This document shows positions 59,136 through 64,000 of a stretch of DNA of 64,000 nt, one piece after another. This DNA is from Karalla daura (taxonomy: Eukaryota > Chordata > Actinopteri > Chaetodontiformes > Leiognathidae), in contig CM055206.1 of assembly GCA_029224185.1 (NCBI GenBank), forward strand, positions 14,700,547 through 14,764,546. The letters run 5' to 3'. The notes beneath the pieces were generated by a model. That model was not told the origin of the DNA, did not search any database, and saw nothing but the letters and a program-made list of their open reading frames with translations. The stretch's first letter is position 1; every line of letters starts with the position of its first letter. Both the position numbers and the translations under genes were made by a program.

Positions 59136-60198
59136 TAATTTCAATGTTTGATTGACATATAAGGATTGATGTAAACAGTGCTTGACATGCATGCATGTGC
59201 ATCTCAATATTGAAAGTTTCAAGGAAACATACATGTGAATGCTATTTTGTTCCTCTAACAACTTGACCAGGGTCAACCACTTGCTCCAAGAGGCCTATTC
59301 CAGGCCTATTCCATCTTTTTCAATTACAATAGAGCTCTGTGCAGGAAATATGGCGAGTCTAAATAGAATTATGAATAAGGACCTCCAACATCCATTTCTG
59401 TTGCTTGTTCATTTTCCCTGTGACCGAGTTCATGAATCCCATTGAGTCAGTTAATTGATTCAGTGTGTTTGAGATCATCCCAATTAAAGAGGGCATGCAG
59501 TCGTAATGTCTGTATCCACCACCGGTCTGTTTATATAAAGGGGTCTGTGGTCTAGAAGTCGTCGTTGTGAACTCACTCCTTGCTCTTTCCCAGCTTTGGT
59601 GCCCTGCTTCCTCTGACACACTTAACTGCCTCTTCAGGCATTTTCTCAGAGGCCTTTTTGACAAGCACTTCCAATGCTACTCTCGTGCTTCTGGTCAATA
59701 CTGAGGAGAGGTTTGATCATTTTAATTGCCCTTTTGACTGCTCTTGATGGCACTCTTCCTTTGAAGAACAAAAGCGCTGCCACTTGAAAACACTCGTCAG
59801 CTTGTCTTGCTCTCTCTTTCTCACCCACAAAACAAAAGCCTGTCTCCCAGATGTTATTTTATTCAAGGTTTTTGAAAGAATTTAAGGTTTACAAGTGAAA
59901 ATAATGATTGTTGAGAAATCCCAAACTCTTGTGGTGGTGACTGCCCAAAGCTCCCTCTGGACTGGCCCAAAACCGCTCCTGAGCAGCAGGTCCTCTCTTC
60001 TCACAGCTTTTGCTGCTGCAGACCCCACACGTTTAGAATAAATTGTGTGAAATACCAAACATGGTGCTAACAGTGTGAAATACAGTCTCAAGTCTCCAGT
60101 GGCATTAAATTGTTCTAAATAGTCATAAGTATACAGAAACTCCCAACAGAGGCTATAATTTAGCGCTAATTATTTATTTACATTGTTTTTCTTTCCAG
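59136..60198. other. Non-coding stretch, no gene seen
   Basis: It contains a tandem 11-base duplication (aggcctattcc, about 59290-59312) and otherwise unique sequence. A run of open - strand frames (59359-59828, 59882-60091) was examined and no domain was recognised. Confidence 0.5.
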
Positions 60199-60241
60199 TG
60201 TGTGCAGGCGGATGCGGACCACATTAGCTATGGCGGCTCCA
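60199..60241 (+). other. Candidate 43-nt small exon
   Basis: Upstream are a branch-point-like CTAAT at 60166-60170 and the acceptor 'cattgtttttctttccag' ending at 60198. Downstream is CCA|GTAAGTAC at 60242. Frame 1 gives CVQADADHISYGGS and frame 2 gives VCRRMRTTLAMAAP. The third frame is closed. The length is not a multiple of three. The same donor octamer GTAAGTAC follows the candidate at 44493. No gene assignment. Confidence 0.28.
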
Positions 60242-60659
60242 GTAAGTACACAAATCCCCTGTGGACCAAATAAATAAATAATGATGACATTACTGTCCAG
60301 TGGGTTGACAAATTACGCTTCACTCACACATTAAGTACTGAGCTATTTAATTAAATTATCTGATATGAGAAAGAGCACCACCCTTTCCCATCCTACCCTT
60401 CCATTTCTGCATTGATAACTGGATAGACATGATGTAAATGTTGACTGTACCCACTGCAGTCTAAAGTACTCTACTTGGACTTGAGTATATGACGTCACTC
60501 TCTAAATTGACTTCTGACCTGCAGAGTGTTCAGGGCTTTGGAACAATATCCAATTGGGTTCACCGATTATATGTTGCTGAAAGTCACAGTTTGAAGGCAA
60601 AACCTGGATTATAAGAAGTAAAGAAGTGGTAGTGGGCAGTAGTTGGTCATAATATATTC
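60242..60659. other. Non-coding stretch, no gene seen
   Basis: Unique sequence with a CRE-type TGACGTCA at 60490-60497. Confidence 0.5.
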
Positions 60660-60840
60660 TTTCCTCCCACTGTACAAAAACAGGGAATTGATTGGAGACT
60701 CTACAGTAAATTGTGAGCGTAAATGGTGTGCGTTTCCTGTGATTGGCTCGTCAACTGTCCAGGGCGTATTCCCAGACTTCACCCTGGAGTGGGTAAGATA
60801 ATGGATAGATGGACATCCTGCATCCATCCATCCATCTCTA
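60660..60840 (+). mobile_element. Copy of dispersed teleost repeat family A
   Basis: 'gtgattggctcgtcaactg', 'tccagggcgtattcccag', 'ttcaccctggagtgggtaa' and the atccatccatcc end (60822-60837) match the family in + orientation. Confidence 0.65.
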
Positions 60841-62875
60841 GCCACCGATCTCAACCACAGGAGCCGCAAAGTTATACGGGAATGACTGCATTAAATACTT
60901 TGGTAAACTCCCTGAACTCTGAGACTTAACTAAGTGATTCACCCCCACATACATATAGCAATGTCATGGAACTCATCAGCAAGAGGGTTGTGAAGGAAAA
61001 CATCATCTACCACTGAACTATCTTAATTGCCGGACCAGATGTTTGGAAAGCAACACAGATGGTTTTGCTCAAAACAGCACCACTGGAAAAAAACAAAAAC
61101 AAAAAAAAAAACATATTTCCTCCTCTTCTGTTCTGTTGCACTGCGAAAGTGTAATGTTCTGCTATTAACATGCTGTACCGTTCACGCAGTCGCACTGTAG
61201 AGCGGAATAACTCACAGATAATTGCATGCACGGAGCAGCTTTTAAATAAAAATTCCTTCAGCCAACAAATACGTCTCTCAGTTGTATAAATAATTACTGG
61301 GCTGTTATTTTAAATGAGTGCACTGTGGAGGCAGAGGCGCAGCGAAGAGCGGAAAGTCTGTCTATTGCTATGTCGTCCGCATGGAGTGTTTCCCCTCTGG
61401 CAATATCTATCTCTATCAAAGGCAATATTGTCCATTTGAATTGCTTCCAAGCGGTTACAGAGGACGGTGCCCTCGCTGCTCAACTTTATGGAGGTGATAC
61501 AGACGTTTCCATGAATGTAACGCCGACCCACCGTCACTGCAGCACTGACCTCTTCACCTGCACCTTGGGGATTTCTTCTCTCCTTTTTTTTCTTTCTTTT
61601 TTTTAAATGGTCACGTCTAAGTCTCATTCCCAGGGGTGAAGGAGAAGCCTCCCTGACCTATTAGATATGCCCTGCAGTGATGGTGCAAAGAGCCTAATTC
61701 TGCAGAGCAAACACAAGTACATTTCACCCATTCACCGCCTCTCCTTCTCCCATCTTCTTTATCTCTAATTTAGATCGACCGAGAGGTGAGGATACCGAGG
61801 TGTTTCTTGACTTGTGGAGCTCAAGCTGCAGTGCAGCTGAATACCTCTGAGAAGCATCTGCTGACATGCCAGACCAGAGCTGCGACATCAATAAAACACG
61901 CACACACACACACATAAAGGCATCGGAGGTGAGAATCTAAATCTAATCCGGGGCCGTATCCCCTTCCTGTCACATTCAACAAGATTACGCTGCCACTAAA
62001 CAGATGCCGAGCCTACGAGACAAGCGAGATTATTTATTTAAGATCTCGCAAAAGCAGAGTTAAACATGTTATGCTCGCTTTATTTCTTATTCATGTCTCT
62101 CAAAATTAGTCATGTTTTCACGTCTTTCAGATTATACTCATGCACTGCTGTAGTTGTGAGACTTAAGAGACACCATTTACCCGCACTGGATCCTCGCCTG
62201 CCCTGTAGGTGGCTGCCCTGTTATATTGAGAGATAGATTTCTAATATTCACAAACAAGAGACAAATGGTTTGTACACAACAGATAGATAGGCACAAAAGA
62301 AAGGGACAAATGAAAATACATCTATTTAGCAAAAAAATAAAACTAAACAGGAACAAGCACAAATCAGTGCTAATGAAATGTCTGTAAGATGGACTTTGAA
62401 AGGATACTTAATGTGAGTTCATAGGCCAAAAGCTTTTCATTGTTTTATATTGTATTTCATCCAATTATGTTGTGTTGAATCATGTGATTGACAATGTAAG
62501 ATGGTGTTCCAACAGCATTGAAATTTGTTGAAGTTGTCTCTCTGTCTGCCATGAACAGATGATGCATCCACATAATTCATGCAATCTTTATTTTATGATC
62601 TTATTTGGTGATTATCTTTTAGAAAAACATCTCTGACCTCAGCCAAAACTGGACCAAACTGTTGCACTTGGCCCTGAGTTACAAGTCTTAATATCATGGC
62701 TTCGTGTGTTTGAAATCACTTGTACCCAGCCAAAATGAGATCAGATGATATTTTCAGGAGATTAAGAGGCTCAGGAATGCCACTAAGATCCTCTTTGTAA
62801 ATTTGCATTTTCTTCATCTTATTCTGCATCAGCCACAAATAAATTATAAGTCTCTTTACATATGATGTCACCTCT
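60841..62875. other. Non-coding stretch, no gene seen
   Basis: It contains A runs near 61088-61110, a T-rich run at about 61580-61607, a short (AC)n at 61897-61915 and an octamer at 62801-62808. No supported gene. Confidence 0.5.
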
Positions 62876-62879
62876 CCCT

Positions 62880-63300
62880 ATATATCCCGTGTTTCAGACA
62901 ACAAAGGGTCAGTCGTCTCAATCGGGGCGATTTAATGACTTTGATCTGCGTGTGATTTATGATTAATTAGCGTCCCACAGTGCGCGATCACCAGACAGTA
63001 ATTTATTGTCTCCACCTGGTCTACTGGAGCGCTCGCCGAGATGCCGGTGGTGACATCTGCCTGTCTGCCTGGTTTGTATCTCTGCAGGCAGCGTGAGACG
63101 GTCGGTCGGTGGGGGGGGGGGGGTGTAGACTGACAGCTTCTCTCAGCGTGGTAGTTCAGCCTCGTACAAACCGGAGAGAGAGCGACGGCGCGCAGGGAGC
63201 ACCTATCAATCCCCTGGAATTCATCTGCTATGACATTTGCATCCGGCGCTAAATTGCCATTCACAAACTTCCCCATAAAGTTTCAGTTAGCGACTGAGGT
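62880..63300. promoter_or_regulatory. Candidate CpG-bearing regulatory block with octamer
   Basis: High-complexity sequence with 'gatttatgattaattagcg' (CDX/HOX-like plus homeodomain-like sites near 62954-62972), many CpGs and an ATTTGCAT at 63235-63242. A G13 run at 63111-63123 interrupts it. No coding frame is recognised. It may be an enhancer or the edge of a promoter. Confidence 0.38.
63111..63123 (+). repeat. G13 homopolymer
   Basis: Thirteen consecutive G, preceded by tandem cggt units. Confidence 0.95.
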
Positions 63301-63321
63301 TCGAGTAAACCGGTCCCCTCT

Positions 63322-63351
63322 GCTCCTCCTCCTCTTCTTCTTCTTCTTCTA
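63322..63351 (+). repeat. (CTC)n(TTC)n repeat
   Basis: Pyrimidine trinucleotides that also form a good polypyrimidine tract ahead of the acceptor-like ttgcag at 63378. Confidence 0.9.
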
Positions 63352-63900
63352 CTCGCTCCATTCCGCGGCTACTTGCAGTGCCAATTAGCATGGCCTGACT
63401 CTGACTCGCTCACCTGCGATGCTAAGTGACATGGAGGCGGCCTACTGCCATCCAGCAGCTGCAGACTGACAGACAGGTGAGCCTCGGCTCCCAGAATGGG
63501 ACTAATGACGAGCCCGCTTCAGGCAGGCTGGAGGGAGCCGCACCGCGAGAACACAGCAGCAGAATACGTTTAACACGGTCACCACTGTGGATTCACTGGA
63601 TGGCTGGTCCTGAAGCGCTGCACACGCTGAGGGGCCGACGCCATACGCACCGCATGTGGTTGTATCGCCGGCAGTCCTCGGGGTTCCCAGCCGCGATTTA
63701 CAATTCTGTTTGACTTCCTCCTCCTTTTTCTCCGTACCAGAGATGTACGAGAGTCTCCTTACCTGTCGTCCCAGTCTTAACCAGTAGTGTCCATTGTTTT
63801 CATGTCAACTTTGTTCATCTTGAGGTGATCTTGGTTTTGTTTCTTGTTTTATTTTGAAATATTTCTGAGTCAGTTCTGCATCCTGTTTTACTGTGTACAT
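63352..63900. other. CpG-bearing stretch with splice-like signals on both strands
   Basis: On +, an acceptor-like ttgcag (63378) and a donor CAG|GTGAGC (63477) would define a 98-nt segment. A further acceptor-like 'ctttttctccgtaccag' ends at 63740. On -, donors CAG|GTGAGC (near 63414) and CAG|GTAAGG (near 63762) are equally good. A 95-codon + frame (63426-63713) has no domain. Confidence 0.3.
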
Positions 63901-63904
63901 TTGT

Positions 63905-64000
63905 CTCCATCCATCCATTATTTTTACCCGCTTTGTACCTTGATGGTACCTTAAGGAATACTCCCTGGCCAGGTCACCAGACCATTACAAGACACACACA
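63905..64000 (-). mobile_element. Family A copy truncated by the window end
   Basis: 'ccatccatccattattttt', 'cccgctttgtaccttgatgg' and 'ctggccaggtcaccag' match the start of the family in - orientation. The copy continues past the last base. Confidence 0.65.

Noticed and set aside
59359..60091. Series of open frames on the - strand
   Set aside because: Frames change repeatedly, no domain was recognised and no splice sites join them.
31661..60497. Three TGACGTCA (CRE) palindromes at 31661, 57326 and 60490
   Set aside because: About one is expected by chance. Three is not a convincing excess and the surroundings are unrelated.
1..64000. CRISPR arrays, operons, prophage, insertion sequences or known microRNA hairpins
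   Set aside because: No spaced direct repeats of CRISPR type and no prokaryotic gene clusters were found. I looked for common vertebrate miRNA seed sequences (such as let-7, miR-9, miR-124, miR-1 and miR-21) and saw none.

Overview
This window looks like nuclear DNA from a ray-finned fish, most likely a teleost. It has no prokaryote-style gene packing and no operons. It does have long and frequent (AC)n/(GT)n microsatellites and dozens of short purine or pyrimidine tracts. Several interspersed repeats resemble families I know from teleost genomes: 3' tails of non-LTR retrotransposons, a non-autonomous hAT-like element, a SINE-like element, and at least eight copies of one dispersed family with a 'gtccagg..ctggagc..ataagcgg' type core. 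The family assignments come from memory of teleost repeats and were not searched.

I found no complete protein-coding gene. The longest open frames (205, 198, 158 and 151 codons) all run through low-complexity DNA or lack any recognisable domain. The window is therefore best read as a gene desert or part of a very large intron. Several short segments have both a good splice acceptor and a good splice donor and could be small exons, at 26161-26191, 34181-34249, 38669-38700 and 60199-60241 on +, and 32066-32094 on -. A TATA box followed by a signal-peptide-like start lies at 44216-44493. None of these can be assigned to a known gene. Some such pairs are expected by chance in 64 kb.

Layout: 1-9 kb has G-rich and purine tracts, a 146-bp (AAGAG)n array beside a LINE tail, and a 300-bp pyrimidine tract. 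9-15 kb has CA arrays and two enhancer-like unique blocks (10.9-11.2 kb and 13.9-14.4 kb, the second with three inverted repeats and a POU octamer). 15-26 kb is the richest in interspersed repeats, including a hAT-like element at 24.1-24.55 kb. 26-36 kb has the longest CA/GT arrays, a decayed LINE reverse-transcriptase end at 31.2-31.5 kb, and enhancer-like sequence at 28.9-30.2 kb. 36-47 kb has a LINE tail with a (TTCTA)n array, a SINE-like copy, and unique blocks at 39.8, 43.1, 44.0 and 46.6 kb. 47-59 kb is mostly unique AT-rich DNA with a few repeats. 59-64 kb ends in a CpG-bearing block at 62.9-63.7 kb and a repeat cut by the window end.

The strongest non-gene signal is the POU octamer ATTTGCAT (either strand). 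I count at least 17 copies, against about three expected from a rough base-composition estimate. Several lie in the unique, enhancer-like blocks, and at least three run directly into a SOX-like CATTGT core. This fits a regulatory landscape, but conservation cannot be seen from one sequence.
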